From NCBI GenBank assembly GCA_963800235.1, contig CAWDAD010000003.1, forward strand, positions 949,542 to 1,013,541: 64,000 nt of DNA, read 5' to 3'. Both the position numbers and the translations under genes were made by a program. This stretch comes from CAVVNP01 sp963800235. GTDB taxonomy: Bacteria > Actinomycetota > Acidimicrobiia > Acidimicrobiales > Iamiaceae. Under the pieces are notes generated by a model that saw only the letters and a program-made list of their open reading frames with translations, was not told the origin of the DNA and did not search any database. Positions 51,285-61,332 of the stretch are shown in pieces. How positions within the stretch are numbered: position 1 is the first letter of the stretch; the number at the start of each line of letters is the position of its first letter.

Positions 51285-53453
51285 GTGAGCGACAGCGAGA
51301 ACCCGGGCATCTCCGCCCCCGAACCCGGCACCGACCACCCGACGACCCTGGACGACTGGTGGCCCGAGCGGCTCGACCTGTCCCCGCTGCGCCGGTCCGA
51401 TCGCAACGGCCCGCTCGGCGCCGACTACGACTACGCCGCCGACTTCGCCACCGTCGACCTGGACGAGCTGAAGGCCGACGTCATGGCGGTGATGACCGAC
51501 TCCCAGGAGTGGTGGCCGGCCGACTGGGGCCACTACGGCCCCCTGTTCATCCGGATGGCCTGGCACAGCGCCGGCACCTACCGCATCGAGGACGGACGGG
51601 GCGGCGGCGGCCAGGGCGCCCAGCGCTTCGCCCCGCTCAACAGCTGGCCCGACAACGCCAGCCTCGACAAGGCCCGCCGCCTGCTGTGGCCGGTCAAGCG
51701 GAAGTACGGCACCACGGTCTCCTGGGCCGACCTCATCCTCTTCGCCGGCAACTGCGCCATCGAGTCGATGGGCCTCGAGACGTTCGGCTTCGCCTTCGGC
51801 CGGGAGGACATCTGGGAGCCCGACGACGTCGACTGGGGCATCGAGCAGACGTGGCTGGGCGACGAGCGCTACAGCGGCGACCGCCGGCTGGCCGAGCCCT
51901 ACGGCGCCGTGCAGATGGGGCTCATCTACGTGAACCCCGAGGGCCCGAACGGGGACCCCGATCCGCTGAAGGCGGCCCGCGACATCCGCGAGACCTTCGC
52001 CCGGATGGCCATGGACGACGAGGAGACGGTGGCCCTGATCGCCGGCGGCCACACCTTCGGCAAGTGCCACGGCGCCGTCCCCGAGGAGTACCTCGGGCCC
52101 GAGCCCGAGGCCTGCCCCGTCGAGGCCATGGGCCTCGGCTGGCGCAACAGCTCCGGCACGGGCGTGGGCGCCGACGCCATGACGAGCGGCATCGAGGGCG
52201 CCTGGACCACGCACCCGACCCGCTGGGACAACGGCTACTTCGAGAACATCTTCGAGTACGAGTGGGAGCTGACCGAGAGCCCGGCCGGGGCCCACCAGTG
52301 GAAGCCGACCGATCCGGCGTCGGCCGACGACGTGCCCGACGCCCACATCGAGGGCAAGCGCAACCACCCGATGATGCTCACCACCGACCTGGCCCTGAAG
52401 GCCGACCCGGTCTACGAGCCCATCGCCCGCCGCTTCCACGAGCACCCCGACCAGCTGGCCGAGGCGTTCGCCAAGGCGTGGTTCAAGCTGCTGCACCGCG
52501 ACATGGGCCCGGTCTCCCGGCTCCTCGGCCCGTGGGTGCCCGAACCCCAGCTCTGGCAGGACCCGGTGCCCGAGGCCGAGGGCGACCCCGTCTCCGACGA
52601 CGACGTGGCCGCCCTGAAGGCCTCGCTCCTCGACTCGGGCCTCTCGATCCCCCAGCTCGCCCTCACCGCGTGGGCGTCGGCGGCCAGCTTCCGCAACACC
52701 GACAAGCGGGGCGGGGCCAACGGCGCCCGCATCCGGCTGGCCCCCCAGAAGGACTGGGAGGTCAACGACCCTGCCGCGCTGGCCGAGCTCCTGCCGGCGC
52801 TCGAGCGGGTCCAGCAGGCGTTCAACGGCCGGGGCGGCGCCACGGTGTCGCTGGCCGACGTGATCGTGCTGGCCGGGTGCGCGGCGGTGGAGCAGGCGGC
52901 GAAGGCGGCCGGCCGCGAGGTCACCGTCCCCTTCTCGCCGGGACGCACCGACGCCACCCAGGAGATGACCGACGTCGACTCCTTCGCCGTGCTCGAGCCA
53001 ACCTCGGACCTGTTCCGCAACCACGTCCCCGACGACGAGAAGCGCGGCGCCGAGAAGCTGCTGGCCGACAAGGCCTGCTTCCTCGGCCTGAGCGCCCCCG
53101 AGATGACGGCGCTGGTGGGCGGCATGCGGTCCCTCGGGGCCAACCGGGGCGGCACCTCGCTCGGCGTGCTCACCGACCGGCCCGAGACCCTCACCAACGA
53201 CTTCTTCGTGAACGTGCTCGACATGGGCACCACCTGGAAGGTGTCGGCCACCGAGCCGCACGTCTACGAGGGCAGCGACCGCTCCACCGGCGAGCTGCGC
53301 TGGACCGCCACCGCGGCCGACCTGGCCATCGGGTCGAACCCGCAGCTCCGGTCGATCGCCGAGGTGTACGCCTCGGACGAGGACAGGTTCGTGGCCGACT
53401 TCGTGGCCGCCTGGGCCAAGGTCATGGACCTCGACCGCTACGACCTGCGCTGA
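51285..53453 (+). CDS. katG: Catalase-peroxidase KatG
   Basis: 722 aa, normal KatG length with two homologous halves. Active-site features: distal [12 protein letters not shown] (Arg, Trp, His), Tyr in [11 protein letters not shown] and Met in [12 protein letters not shown] that together with the distal Trp form the Met-Tyr-Trp adduct, and proximal His in [10 protein letters not shown]. The C-terminal non-haem half ends [35 protein letters not shown]. It degrades hydrogen peroxide and organic peroxides with haem b. GTG at 51285 follows GGAGGACC. The Fur gene upstream indicates oxidative-stress control. Confidence 0.97.
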   Translation: MSDSENPGISAPEPGTDHPTTLDDWWPERLDLSPLRRSDRNGPLGADYDYAADFATVDLDELKADVMAVMTDSQEWWPADWGHYGPLFIRMAWHSAGTYRIEDGRGGGGQGAQRFAPLNSWPDNASLDKARRLLWPVKRKYGTTVSWADLILFAGNCAIESMGLETFGFAFGREDIWEPDDVDWGIEQTWLGDERYSGDRRLAEPYGAVQMGLIYVNPEGPNGDPDPLKAARDIRETFARMAMDDEETVALIAGGHTFGKCHGAVPEEYLGPEPEACPVEAMGLGWRNSSGTGVGADAMTSGIEGAWTTHPTRWDNGYFENIFEYEWELTESPAGAHQWKPTDPASADDVPDAHIEGKRNHPMMLTTDLALKADPVYEPIARRFHEHPDQLAEAFAKAWFKLLHRDMGPVSRLLGPWVPEPQLWQDPVPEAEGDPVSDDDVAALKASLLDSGLSIPQLALTAWASAASFRNTDKRGGANGARIRLAPQKDWEVNDPAALAELLPALERVQQAFNGRGGATVSLADVIVLAGCAAVEQAAKAAGREVTVPFSPGRTDATQEMTDVDSFAVLEPTSDLFRNHVPDDEKRGAEKLLADKACFLGLSAPEMTALVGGMRSLGANRGGTSLGVLTDRPETLTNDFFVNVLDMGTTWKVSATEPHVYEGSDRSTGELRWTATAADLAIGSNPQLRSIAEVYASDEDRFVADFVAAWAKVMDLDRYDLR

Positions 53454-53471
53454 GCGACCGCCGCCGTCGGG

Positions 53472-55175
53472 CTACCCGCCCTTGGCCGGGCTCGGGTAGT
53501 CCGGCGGCGCCTCGCTGGGCGGCACCTGATCGAGGATGGTGACCGCGCCGGCGGGGTCGAACGCCCTCGACTCGCCGGCCGGCCACTGGCCGGGCAGGTA
53601 GCGCTTGCCCCCGTCGACGAACTCGTACAGGCCCTTGCCCTGCCTCCCGATCTCGTCGGGACCGGTGGCGTCGGGGTTCCACCAGATCTCGGTCTCGTCG
53701 TCGACGCCGTTGTAGTCGGTGTACGGCCAGAAGCCGTGGTTGCCGAAGGTGATCTCGGGCTGGGTGATGGCCGTCGGCTGGGTGGGGAACGAGAACACCG
53801 CCCGCCGGAAGTTCTCCGGGGTCAGCGTCGGTCCGGCGCTCTGCAGCGCCGAGATGAAGAACGACGGGTTGGCGAACTGCAGCTGGTAGCCGGTCGCCGC
53901 CGGCGGGGTGCGGCCGCTGAACCACTGGTAGAGCCGGTAGGCGGCGTTGGCGTCGGGGGCCAGCCGCACCGAGCCGGCCGAGGGGCCGAAGGCGTGGGCC
54001 CACTGCTGCTGGTCGTAGGTGCGCCCGAAGGCCGACACGTCGACCAGCGCGCTGGGCCCGAGCACCCACTCCGGGAACCAGTCCTGGGCGGTGGCCTCCT
54101 TGGTGAAGGTGGTCGGGGCCACGGGATCGCCGGAGAAGACCACGGTGGTGACCCCGGCCGACTTCATCTTGGCGATGGCGCTGGTCGCCTGTTCCTGCAG
54201 GCGGGCCGGGTCGAGGGTGTAGGCGACCCGGGCGGCCAGGGGGATGCCCTTGGCCTTGAGCGCCGACTCGAACGAGTCGGCCGACTTCTTCGAGTCGGCG
54301 TTGGACTCGATGTAGAGCAGGCCGAACTTGCGGTCCTCGCCCTTCAGGGCGTCGCCGGCGTGGACCGCCTTGCGCCCGGCCAGCTTCTTCTCGATGTACT
54401 CCTCGCCCAGCACCGAGATCTGGTCCTGGTTGGAGGCGATGCTGTACAGGTACGGCGCCCGCTGCTCGAAGTACGCCGGGTTGCCGCCGGTGCACCCGAT
54501 GCAGAGCACCTTGCGGGCGGCCAGCTCGTCGGCGAAGGCGCTGGTGAGCGCCGGGCCGCCCCACACGGCGAAGGCGTGGTACTGGGTCGCCGCCTTGACC
54601 GCATCGGCGCGGGCCGCCACCTCGTCGTTGGCGACCCCGGACGCGGTCATGAACGTGAGCACGACCTTGCGCCCGTAGGTCTGGTAGTAGGTGTTGAACA
54701 GGTCGGTGTAGCCCTGGACGGTGGCGCGGGTCTGCTCCTCGGTGTCGGTGCTCTTCACCGCCGAGCTGACGTAGTCGATGATCGGGTCGTTCTCCTGGGG
54801 TCGGTAGACGACCACGGTGATGGTGTCCTTGGTGACCCCGGGGCTGGTGGCGCCGCCGTTGTCGCTGACGTCGGCGAAGCACTCGGGCGAGAAGTAGAAG
54901 GGGATGGCGACCCGGCCGGTGCTGGTGTCGCAGTGGGGGAAGGTGAGCCCGGTCCTGCCCTCGTCCTTGGCCTGCTGGTAGGTGACGGCGTCGGCCGGGC
55001 GGGTCGAGCTGCCCGCTCCGCCGCTGTCCGCGCTCGAGCTCGAGCTCTTCTTGCCGCCCGAGGTCAGGGCGACGGCCGCGATCACCACCGCCAGCACCAC
55101 GATGACGGCCAGCGGGCCGTAGCGCTTGAGGTTGCTCGATCGGCCCGATCGGGGGGTCTCGCTGCTGGGGAGCAT
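53472..55175 (-). CDS. ABC transporter substrate-binding protein (LivJ/UrtA-like)
   Basis: 567 aa. An N-terminal membrane segment (YGPLAVIVVLAVVIAAVALTSG, residues about 19-40) without a lipobox Cys suggests anchoring rather than lipidation. A Ser-rich linker leads to a type I periplasmic binding fold: TVVVYRPQENDPIIDYV, RATVQGYTDLFNTYYQTYGRKVVLTF, KSAGVTTVVFSGDPVAPTTFTKEA. The protein is longer than typical LivJ. It is the third gene of the importer cluster, separated from the MFS-LivF-LivG fusion by 106 bases. The ligand is unknown. Confidence 0.88.
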   Translation of the reverse strand: MLPSSETPRSGRSSNLKRYGPLAVIVVLAVVIAAVALTSGGKKSSSSSADSGGAGSSTRPADAVTYQQAKDEGRTGLTFPHCDTSTGRVAIPFYFSPECFADVSDNGGATSPGVTKDTITVVVYRPQENDPIIDYVSSAVKSTDTEEQTRATVQGYTDLFNTYYQTYGRKVVLTFMTASGVANDEVAARADAVKAATQYHAFAVWGGPALTSAFADELAARKVLCIGCTGGNPAYFEQRAPYLYSIASNQDQISVLGEEYIEKKLAGRKAVHAGDALKGEDRKFGLLYIESNADSKKSADSFESALKAKGIPLAARVAYTLDPARLQEQATSAIAKMKSAGVTTVVFSGDPVAPTTFTKEATAQDWFPEWVLGPSALVDVSAFGRTYDQQQWAHAFGPSAGSVRLAPDANAAYRLYQWFSGRTPPAATGYQLQFANPSFFISALQSAGPTLTPENFRRAVFSFPTQPTAITQPEITFGNHGFWPYTDYNGVDDETEIWWNPDATGPDEIGRQGKGLYEFVDGGKRYLPGQWPAGESRAFDPAGAVTILDQVPPSEAPPDYPSPAKGG

Positions 55176-55281
55176 CGGCTGATCCTCTCTGCGGTGTGGG
55201 TGCGGCGTGGAGGGTGGTGGGGTGCGGCGTGGGTCGGGGGCGGCGGGGGTGTCGGTGCGGCGTCGGGATCCGGCGGGGACC

Positions 55282-58200
55282 TCAGGTGCCGGCCAGCTGG
55301 CCGGAGCGGGCGATGACCTCCTCGGTGCCGCCCAGGTAGGAGGCCACGACCCGCGGGTCGTGGAGGACCTGCTCGGCGGGACCGTCGGCGATGACGCGGC
55401 CCTGGTCCATGGCGACCAGGCGGTCGGCGACCGTGCTGATCAGCGGCATGTCGTGCTCGATCACGAGGAGGGCGGCCCCCAGCCCGTCGCGGATGCGCAG
55501 CAGCAGGGGGGCCAGCGCCTCGGTCTCGCGCTGGGCGATGCCGCTCGACGGCTCGTCGAGCAGGACGACCGTCGGCCGGTGGGCGACCAGGCAGGCCAGG
55601 TCGACGATGCGGCGCGAGCCGGTCGACAGCTCGCGCACGAACTTGGTGCGGAACGACCCGAGGCCCATGAGCTCGATCAGCTCGTCGACCCGGTCGCGCA
55701 CCGCCGCCTCGGAGTCGTACACCGCGGGCAGCCGCAGCGCCGCGCTCACCGGGTCGCGCGCCTCGACGAACCGCTCCAGGGCGACCGCCAGCGCCTCCTG
55801 CACCGTCATGGCGGGCCAGAGCTGGGCGTCCTGGAACGAGCGCCCGAGCCCCCGGGCGGCGCGCCGGTCCGGGCCGAGGGTGGTGACGTCGCGACCAGCG
55901 AGCTCGATGCGGCCGGACTCGACCCGGGTGAAGCCGGAGATCAGGTCGAACAGGGTGGTCTTGCCGGCGCCGTTGGCCCCGATGACCCCGACGACCTCGC
56001 CGGGGGCCACGGTCAGCGACACCCCGTCCACCGCCCGGATGCCACCGAAGCGGCAGGCGACGTCGACGGTCGCCAGGGCGGGCGGCGCGTCGGACGCCGA
56101 TCCGTCCCCCGGCTCGTCCGCGACGGGGGCCGCGGACGAGGGCGGAGGCGCCGGTTCCGGTGGCGGCGGCGCCCCGGCCGGCGCGCCGACCCGGTCGGCC
56201 GCTCCGTCTCCCCCGATCGCCGCGCCCGCCCCTTCGAGGAACACCGAGCGCAGCACGTCGGGCCGCTCGAGCAGCTCGGCGGTGGGGCCGTGGAACCGGA
56301 TCTGGCCCTTCTCCATGAAGTAGGCGGTGTCGGCGATGGTCAGCGCCAGGTTCACCGACTGCTCGACCAGGATCACGGTGGTGCCGCCGTCGCGGAGCTG
56401 GCGCACGAAGGGCAGGAGCTGCTCGATCAGCGCCGGCGCCAGGCCGAGCGACAGCTCGTCGATCATCAGCAGCCGGGGGTCGGACAGGAAGGCCATGCCC
56501 AGCGCCAGCATCTGCTGCTGGCCGCCGGAGAGGTTGGCGGCCGGCTCGTCGAGCCGTTGGGCCAGGACCGGGAAGAAGTCGAGCACCTGCTGGCGGCGCG
56601 CCGGCAGGTCCGCCGCGGCGTGGCGGCGGGGCAACCACCCCCCGACCCGCAGGTTCTCGCCCACCGTCAGGTCGCCGAACACGCCGGCGCCGCCCGGCAT
56701 CTGGACCACGCCGAGGGCGGCCACCTCGTCGGCCGGGGCGTGGGTGATCTCGCGCCCGTCGAAGATCACCGCCCCGTTGTCGGCCTCGACCACCCCGGAG
56801 ACGGCCTTCAGCAGCGTCGACTTGCCGGCGCCGTTGGTGCCGAGCAGGGCCACGATCGAGCCCTCCTCGACCTCGAGGTCGACGTCGAAGAGCACCTGCA
56901 CGTTCCCGTAGAACACCTCCAGGCCCTTGCACCGCAGCAGCCGGGCCCGACCTTCGCGACGGTCGAGCGCGTCCTGGGCCCGGGCGGCGGCCGCCGACCA
57001 CACCTGGGCGATGTCGGCGTCCATGCTCGTGGCCGCCGAGGCGATGATCTGGCCGCCGATGACGAACACCGGGATCATGCCGAGCATCCCGTACCGGATG
57101 CCGAAGCGGTCGCCGATGCCGCCGATCACCGGCAGCACCAGCAGGCCCGGGATGACCCAGAGCGACCCGACGGCGAAGCCGATGGCCCGGGCCCGCGGCG
57201 GGATGGCGAGCGACAGCGAGGCCAGCAGGCTCGGGGCGATGATGGCGAGCGAGGCGGTGATCACCACGTTGGCCGCCACCGCCACCGCCACGTTCGGGGC
57301 GAGGGCGAACACCGCCAGCGCGCCCGCCACCACCAGGGTGACCTTGGACAGGAACCCCATGGCCAGCGTGCGGTCCTTGGCCATCAACCGGGTGCCCATG
57401 ATCGCCCCGATGACCAGTCCGGCCATCTGGGCGGGCTCGACCCCCGCCGCCAGCAGCCCCCGGGCCCGCACGTCGAGGCCGAACTGCTGCTCGTAGAGCA
57501 GCGAGGCCAGCGAGACGAAGCCGAGCAGCGACGACGCCAGGAACGGCAGGGCGTACCAGATCCGCTTCAGCGTCGGGATCTTCCAGACCATGCGCCAGCC
57601 CTCGGCGAAGCTGGGCGGCGCCTCCTCGGTCAGCACCACGTCCTCGGCCGACCCCACCTCCCGGCGCTCCTGGGCGCCGCGCACCGGCTCGCGGAGGCCC
57701 AGCGCCAGCACCAGGAAGAGGGCGGTCGGTCCGGCCAGGACCAGGAACGGGACCCGCCAGCCGAACGCGTAGCCGATCAGCCCGGCTCCGAGCGGGCCGA
57801 CGAACCCGCCGATGGCCACCGCCGAGCGATGGAGCGAGAAGACGTTCGGCCGGACCTCGGGGGCGTAGTAGTCGGCGATCAGCGAGTTGTGGGTGGGGTC
57901 GGTGACCGCCCCGCCGAGCGCGCTGCCGATGCGCACCAGGGCCAGCATCACCACCGACACCGCGAACCCCGTCAGCACCGAGAACACGCCCCAGACGGCC
58001 GCCCCCACCACGGCGATGAGCACCCGGTTGTGGCGGTCGGCGGCCCAGGCGATCGGGACCTGCAGCAGCAGCGCGCCCAGCCCGGCCAACGCCACCAGGG
58101 TGAGCACGCCCTGCAGCCCCAGCCCGAAGTGGTCGCGGATCTCGGGCAGCAGGATGCCGAAGGCGTTGCGGTCCATCTCGACCACCAGGCTCAGGCCGAA

Positions 58201-58290
58201 CAGCACGACCAGCGCGTAGGTGGACCCACCGCCGGTGAGCCGGTCCAGCCACCGCACCGGGTGGGTCAGGGGCTGGAGCCGGCTGGTCAC
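55282..58290 (-). CDS. MFS transporter fused to two ABC ATPases (LivF-like and LivG-like)
   Basis: 1002 aa in one open frame. Residues about 15-440 are a major-facilitator transporter (WAADRHNRVLIAVVGAAVWG loop after helix 2, LGFVSLASLLYEQQFGLD, about 12 hydrophobic helices). Residues about 455-690 are a LivF-like ATPase (LFYGNVQVLFD-like start, Walker A GTNGAGKST near 483, LSGGQQQMLALGMAFL, MIDELSLGLAP). A Pro/Ala linker leads to a LivG-like ATPase at about 745-1002 (GANGAGKTT near 768, signature ELSTGSRRIVDLACLVAHRP, VVLLDEPSSGIAQRE). GTG 58290 overlaps the permease stop by 4 bases. Liv ATPases are normally separate proteins. Confidence 0.92.
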   Translation of the reverse strand: MTSRLQPLTHPVRWLDRLTGGGSTYALVVLFGLSLVVEMDRNAFGILLPEIRDHFGLGLQGVLTLVALAGLGALLLQVPIAWAADRHNRVLIAVVGAAVWGVFSVLTGFAVSVVMLALVRIGSALGGAVTDPTHNSLIADYYAPEVRPNVFSLHRSAVAIGGFVGPLGAGLIGYAFGWRVPFLVLAGPTALFLVLALGLREPVRGAQERREVGSAEDVVLTEEAPPSFAEGWRMVWKIPTLKRIWYALPFLASSLLGFVSLASLLYEQQFGLDVRARGLLAAGVEPAQMAGLVIGAIMGTRLMAKDRTLAMGFLSKVTLVVAGALAVFALAPNVAVAVAANVVITASLAIIAPSLLASLSLAIPPRARAIGFAVGSLWVIPGLLVLPVIGGIGDRFGIRYGMLGMIPVFVIGGQIIASAATSMDADIAQVWSAAAARAQDALDRREGRARLLRCKGLEVFYGNVQVLFDVDLEVEEGSIVALLGTNGAGKSTLLKAVSGVVEADNGAVIFDGREITHAPADEVAALGVVQMPGGAGVFGDLTVGENLRVGGWLPRRHAAADLPARRQQVLDFFPVLAQRLDEPAANLSGGQQQMLALGMAFLSDPRLLMIDELSLGLAPALIEQLLPFVRQLRDGGTTVILVEQSVNLALTIADTAYFMEKGQIRFHGPTAELLERPDVLRSVFLEGAGAAIGGDGAADRVGAPAGAPPPPEPAPPPSSAAPVADEPGDGSASDAPPALATVDVACRFGGIRAVDGVSLTVAPGEVVGVIGANGAGKTTLFDLISGFTRVESGRIELAGRDVTTLGPDRRAARGLGRSFQDAQLWPAMTVQEALAVALERFVEARDPVSAALRLPAVYDSEAAVRDRVDELIELMGLGSFRTKFVRELSTGSRRIVDLACLVAHRPTVVLLDEPSSGIAQRETEALAPLLLRIRDGLGAALLVIEHDMPLISTVADRLVAMDQGRVIADGPAEQVLHDPRVVASYLGGTEEVIARSGQLAGT

Positions 58291-60530
58291 CGCCGCGCCT
58301 CGAGCGAGTCGTCGCCCTCGGACGCGCCCGACGGTGCGGTTGCGCCGAGGCCGTGGCCGGCGGCCAGGTCCTCGACGGCGGCGTCGACCAGGGCCTCGAC
58401 GGCCGACTCGTCGACGCCGGTCACCCGATCGACCACCGCCGACGAGGTGGCGGCGCCCTCGAGCGCCTGCTGGTCCTCGACCCGGTCGTCGAAGGACTCG
58501 CCGGCCAGGCTGGCGGTGACGATGCCCTGCCGGCGGGCCACCGACCGCAGCCACAGGTCACGCAGCCGGAACAGGCGGCCGCCGAGGCCGTCGGGGATGA
58601 CCATGAGCACGGCCAGCACCCCGACGCCGCTGGCGAGGAACTGCCAGTCGGCGGGCAGGAACCACTGCGACCCCCGGAGGTAGAGCGCGCCGAGCACCGC
58701 GCCGGCCATGGAGCCGATGCCGCCGATGACCGCCATGGTGAACACCGCGAAGTTCTGGGTCGGGTCGTACGGATCGGTGCCGAACGCCTGCTGGTGGATG
58801 ACGAACAGGCCGCCGGCGAAGCCGGCCAGCGCGCCCGACACCGCGAAGGCGGTGAGCTTGGCCCGCACCACGCTGATGCCGTAGGCGGCCGCCGCCCGCT
58901 CGTTCTCCCGGAGCGCCACCAGCACGCGACCGGTGCGGCTCCGACGGATGCCGCGCAGGGCGGCGACGGCGACGACCAGGCACCCCAGGGCGAGGTAGTA
59001 GATGCGCGTCGGCGAGTCGATCGAGACCCGGCCGAGCAGCGGCTGGCGCTCGACCCGGTCGGTCGGGATCCACGAGAAGAACTGGGGGTTCAGCAGGTAC
59101 GAGGTGGTGGCCAGCGCGAAGGCGAAGGTGCTCACCGCCAGGAACAGCCCCTTCTGGCGGAGCGCCGGCAGCCCGACCAGCACGGCCACCACCCCACCGG
59201 CCACCGCGGCCAGCACCAGGGCCAGCAGCGGGTCGAGGTTCCACACGATGGTCGCCTTGGCCGCCGCCACCGCGCCGATGGCGAAGAAGGCGACCTGCCC
59301 GAGCGACACCTGGCCGGCCCACCCGGTGAGGACGACCAGCGACAGGGCGAGGATGCCGTAGACGATCACCGCCGACGCCTTGAGCGACCGGTCGACGCTC
59401 AGCAGGTTCGGCAGCGCGACGGCGGCGGCCACCAGCAGCGCCCCGCCGGCCCACTGGACCAGCCGGACCTCGGGCACCCGGCGCAGCTCGTCGGGCACCG
59501 GCCGGACCTCCTCGGCCGCCTGCCACGATGAGCTGTCGTCGCGCTCGGCGCGTGTGGCGCTCCGCCGCTGCACCACCAGGGCCACGCCGACGACCACCGC
59601 CAGGATGGGGTCGGTGAGCAGGGGGCTCGACGCGTTCCACCCGATGCCGAGCTCGAGGGCGCCGAGGGCGACGGCGCTGGTGGCGATGGCGGTCAGGTTG
59701 GTGAGCCGGCCCATCATCAGCGCGGCCAGTGAGCGCAGCAGGATGCCGAGGGTCAGCGCGGCGCCGACCGGCAGACCGAGGATCCCCGCCCGCAGGAAGG
59801 TGGCGACGAAGGCGAGCAGGCCGGCCGCCGCCCACACCAGCGTCTGCAGCCGCTTCACCGGCACCCCGAGGAGGGCGGCCCGGTCGGCGCTGGTGGCGCT
59901 GGCCCGCACCGCCACCCCGAGGGTCGTCCGCTGCAGGAAGAAGGCGAGGGCGGCGATGCTGACCGGGACCACCACCATGGCCAGGACGTCGTTGCCGTTG
60001 AAGGCGATGCCGGAGACGGTGAAGCTCACGGCGAAGGGCGGCTCGATGCGTGGAGCGACGAGGGTCTCGCCCCACAGGCGGGGCAGCAGCAGGGCGCAGG
60101 CGGCGAGGAGCTGCGACAGGCCGATGGTCGCCACCGTCAGGATCAGGCGCGGCGCCCGGAAGAACCGGCGGATCACCGCCAGCTCGACCAGCCCGCCGAC
60201 CACGACGGCGGCGACCAGGCCGACCGGTAGCGCCAGCCAGTAGCTCCACCCCCACGCCGTCATCAGCATGATGACCAGCACCGCCGGCACCCCGCCGAGG
60301 TCGGCCTGGGCGAAGTTCAGGATCCGGTTGGACCGGTAGATCAGCGCCATGCCGAGCGCCACCAGGGCGGTGAGCCCGCCGACCAGCAGGCCGCGCACGA
60401 GGATGCCGAGCGGCACGGGGAACAGCACCTGCTGGACCACGAGGATCGCCACGGCCGGGCCGAGCGAACGAAGCGCTGGTCGCGTACGGTGCGTGACCGA
60501 GTGAGTGACCGCGGTCACCTTGGGCACCAC
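58287..60530 (-). CDS. Fused LivH-LivM branched-chain amino-acid/urea-type ABC permease
   Basis: About 747 aa. The first half is LivH-like (LVRGLLVGGLTALVALGMALIYRSNRILNFAQADLGG, residues about 38-74, and RTTLGVAVRASATSADRAALLGV). The second is LivM-like (LALSLVVLTGWAGQVSLGQVAFFAIGA, GLPALRQKGLFLAVSTFAFALA, ALRENERAAAAYGISV, GIGSMAGAVLGALYLRG). About 95 C-terminal residues are acidic and non-membrane. The two permease subunits are usually separate. Start uncertain: GTG 60530, 60527 or 60518. The palindrome at 60505-60518 overlaps the start. Coupled to the ATPase fusion by a 4-base overlap. Confidence 0.9.
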   Translation of the reverse strand: MVPKVTAVTHSVTHRTRPALRSLGPAVAILVVQQVLFPVPLGILVRGLLVGGLTALVALGMALIYRSNRILNFAQADLGGVPAVLVIMLMTAWGWSYWLALPVGLVAAVVVGGLVELAVIRRFFRAPRLILTVATIGLSQLLAACALLLPRLWGETLVAPRIEPPFAVSFTVSGIAFNGNDVLAMVVVPVSIAALAFFLQRTTLGVAVRASATSADRAALLGVPVKRLQTLVWAAAGLLAFVATFLRAGILGLPVGAALTLGILLRSLAALMMGRLTNLTAIATSAVALGALELGIGWNASSPLLTDPILAVVVGVALVVQRRSATRAERDDSSSWQAAEEVRPVPDELRRVPEVRLVQWAGGALLVAAAVALPNLLSVDRSLKASAVIVYGILALSLVVLTGWAGQVSLGQVAFFAIGAVAAAKATIVWNLDPLLALVLAAVAGGVVAVLVGLPALRQKGLFLAVSTFAFALATTSYLLNPQFFSWIPTDRVERQPLLGRVSIDSPTRIYYLALGCLVVAVAALRGIRRSRTGRVLVALRENERAAAAYGISVVRAKLTAFAVSGALAGFAGGLFVIHQQAFGTDPYDPTQNFAVFTMAVIGGIGSMAGAVLGALYLRGSQWFLPADWQFLASGVGVLAVLMVIPDGLGGRLFRLRDLWLRSVARRQGIVTASLAGESFDDRVEDQQALEGAATSSAVVDRVTGVDESAVEALVDAAVEDLAAGHGLGATAPSGASEGDDSLEARR
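60505..60518. promoter_or_regulatory. Perfect 14-bp palindrome, putative operator
   Basis: GTGACC-GC-GGTCAC at the very start of the permease gene. It shares the half-site TGACC/GGTCA with the palindrome at 60552-60566. An extra TGACC lies at 60494. The site would let a dimeric regulator block the divergent permease promoter. Confidence 0.6.
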
Positions 60531-60551
60531 GGGCAGGACCGTAGGTCGGAC

Positions 60552-60566
60552 TTGACCGGCGGTCAA
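60552..60566. promoter_or_regulatory. Perfect 15-bp palindrome, putative TetR operator
   Basis: TTGACC-GGC-GGTCAA lies between the divergent permease and TetR genes. Its half-sites match those of the element at 60505-60518. The centres are about 47 bases apart. The adjacent TetR protein is the obvious candidate ligand. Confidence 0.65.
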
Positions 60567-60641
60567 CAAATCTCGACCATGGGTCAGGTGGACGAGGATC
60601 GCCGGACGGCGCAGCCGGCCCGGGGCGCTACGGTCGCCCCG

Positions 60642-61301
60642 ATGGGGACCGGCGATCGGGGGCTCACCCGACACGGGCAGGACCGGCGCGCCGACCTGCT
60701 GCGCCACGCCCAGGCGCTGTTCGAGGAGCGCGGCTACGCCAACACCCGCATGGTCGACATCGCCCGCTCCGCCGGCGTGGCCAAGGCGCTCTGCTACTGG
60801 TACTTCGACAGCAAGGAGGCGCTGTTCGGCGAGATCATGCTCGCCATGCGCGAGCGCCTGCGGGCGGCGCAGGCCGAGGCGACCGCCGACGCACCGGACC
60901 CGCTGGTCGAGCTGTACCGGGGCGTGGTGGCGTCGGTCCGCTTCATCATCGAGAACTTCCGCATGTACGGGCTGATCTACCGGGTCGCCAGCGATCCCAA
61001 GTTCTCCGACCTGGTGCCCTCCCGCGACGTCCACCTCAAGGACACCTCCGACACCATGGCCGCCGGCCAGTCCCAGGGGCTGATCCGCGACGACGAGGAC
61101 GTCCGGTCCCTGGCCCACGGCACCACCGGCGTGGTCAACCAGTTCGTGCTCCAGTTCGCCACCGGCTCGCTCGGCGACGACCTCGACGTCGCCGCCCGCA
61201 CCGCCGCCCGCTTCGTCGTGCGGGCGGTGGCCGTCGACGACGCCACCGCCACCGCCGCCATCGCCACCGGCGCCGCCCCGACCGACGCCGACCCCACCTG
61301 A
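60642..61301 (+). CDS. TetR-family transcriptional regulator
   Basis: 219 aa. The N-terminal helix-turn-helix, RRADLLRHAQALFEERGYANTRMVDIARSAGVAKALCYWYFDSKEALF (residues about 16-63), is a textbook TetR domain; the C-terminal domain (LVELYRGVVASVRFIIENFRMYGLIYRV) is helical and ligand-binding. It is divergent from the fused ABC importer and 31 bases upstream of a sulfatase, and sits next to two TGACC palindromes, so it probably controls both directions (inference). ATG 60642 is annotated; ATG 60579 would add 21 residues. Confidence 0.9.
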   Translation: MGTGDRGLTRHGQDRRADLLRHAQALFEERGYANTRMVDIARSAGVAKALCYWYFDSKEALFGEIMLAMRERLRAAQAEATADAPDPLVELYRGVVASVRFIIENFRMYGLIYRVASDPKFSDLVPSRDVHLKDTSDTMAAGQSQGLIRDDEDVRSLAHGTTGVVNQFVLQFATGSLGDDLDVAARTAARFVVRAVAVDDATATAAIATGAAPTDADPT

Positions 61302-61332
61302 GCGCGGTGGCGGTCACCGACGGAGCCGGCCG

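Noticed and set aside
55207..58683. Very long open frames on the opposite strand of the importer genes (for example 1158 codons)
   Set aside because: They are antisense to genes with clear motifs and show the Arg/Gly/Val/Asp/His-rich composition produced by high-GC codon bias; no motif or RBS supports them.
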